From contig NC_053390.1 of assembly GCF_905171765.1 (NCBI RefSeq), positions 507,955,444 through 508,019,443 of the forward strand: a DNA stretch of 64,000 nt, given 5' to 3'. The stretch's first letter is position 1. Each line of letters opens with the position of its first letter. Shown here piece by piece: positions 63,705-64,000 of this stretch. The notes beneath the pieces were generated by a model. It saw nothing but the letters and a program-made list of their open reading frames with translations, did not search any database and was not told the origin of the DNA. The DNA is from Bufo bufo (taxonomy: Eukaryota > Chordata > Amphibia > Anura > Bufonidae). The position numbers and the translations under genes were made by a program.

Positions 63705-64000
63705 AAGTAGGGGTGGGCGATATGGCCTAAAATCTATATTGCGATATAATTTTAAGCATGTGCGATATGCGATATATATTGCGATATATTGTTTTCTATA
63801 TTTGGGGGGGCGTGTTTAAACTTTTTTTTACTTTTTATTTAATAACTATTAGTCTCCTTAAGGGCTAGAACGTAGAACCCTTGTCATATTCACCCTAACA
63901 GAGCTCTATTAGGGTGAATAGGACTTTACACTCTCCCTGCTGCCCTGTGCTTTGTGCACACAACAGCAGGGAGCTGATCCCCCTCCCCTAAATGGTGCCA
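63705..64000. mobile_element. Probable hAT element, 5' end
   Basis: TAGGGGTGGGCGATATGGCC at about 63709 resembles the YAGGGGTGGGCGATA-type termini of vertebrate hAT elements, followed by CGATATA-rich subterminal repeats. The other end lies beyond the window. Confidence 0.5.

Overview
This window reads as a stretch of a large, repeat-rich amphibian (probably frog or toad) genome. I found no host protein-coding gene, tRNA or rRNA. Almost every base belongs to a transposable element, an element-derived satellite or a microsatellite. The mix is typical of anurans: many Tc1/mariner families, chromodomain Gypsy and Gmr1-like LTR elements, tyrosine-recombinase retrotransposons (Ngaro-like and DIRS-like), a Penelope-like element, an L1-clade LINE, hAT and piggyBac DNA transposons, and foldback MITEs.

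Layout. 1-18.7 kb: a degenerate hAT element whose 38-bp satellite is split by a 12.5 kb composite MITE (606-13139). That MITE holds a minisatellite, foldback MITEs and a TTAA-type element, which is itself split by an Ngaro-like element (6076-11233). The Ngaro-like element has the diagnostic A1...B1-A2-B2 split direct repeats, an eroded tyrosine recombinase, and two arrays of 34-bp minisatellite. About 3.04 kb of this region is tandemly duplicated almost without change (10247-13286 and 13309-16347), with a 22-bp templated filler at the junction. 19.3-25.7 kb: a deletion-derived Tc1 element split by a young chromodomain Gypsy with a perfect 5-bp target duplication. 25.8-28.8 kb: a Penelope-like element arranged as a palindrome with two 1,197-bp arms; its GIY-YIG endonuclease is cut into two halves on opposite strands. 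29.2-34.1 kb: three Tc1/mariner elements in a row in TA microsatellite, the middle one with an intact 340-aa transposase.

34.3-52.7 kb is best read as one piggyBac element (TTAA at both ends) inflated to 18 kb by nested insertions: a Penelope-like terminal repeat, a Tc1 derivative containing a DD36E mariner, another Tc1, a Gmr1-like LTR element lacking reverse transcriptase, a second DD36E mariner, and a solo LTR that itself contains a second chromodomain Gypsy. 52.8-58.9 kb: a nearly intact, full-length L1-clade LINE with a 17-bp target duplication and no poly(A) tail. 58.9-60.5 kb: a broken DD34E mariner. 60.5-63.7 kb: a decayed DIRS element on the minus strand. 63.7 kb to the end: the start of a probable hAT element.

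The elements do not form a pathway. Their relation is chronological, because target-site duplications and paralogous empty sites show which inserted into which. The only uninterrupted full-length transposase is the Tc1 at 31084-32106. The LINE and the first Gypsy each have a single obvious frame break.
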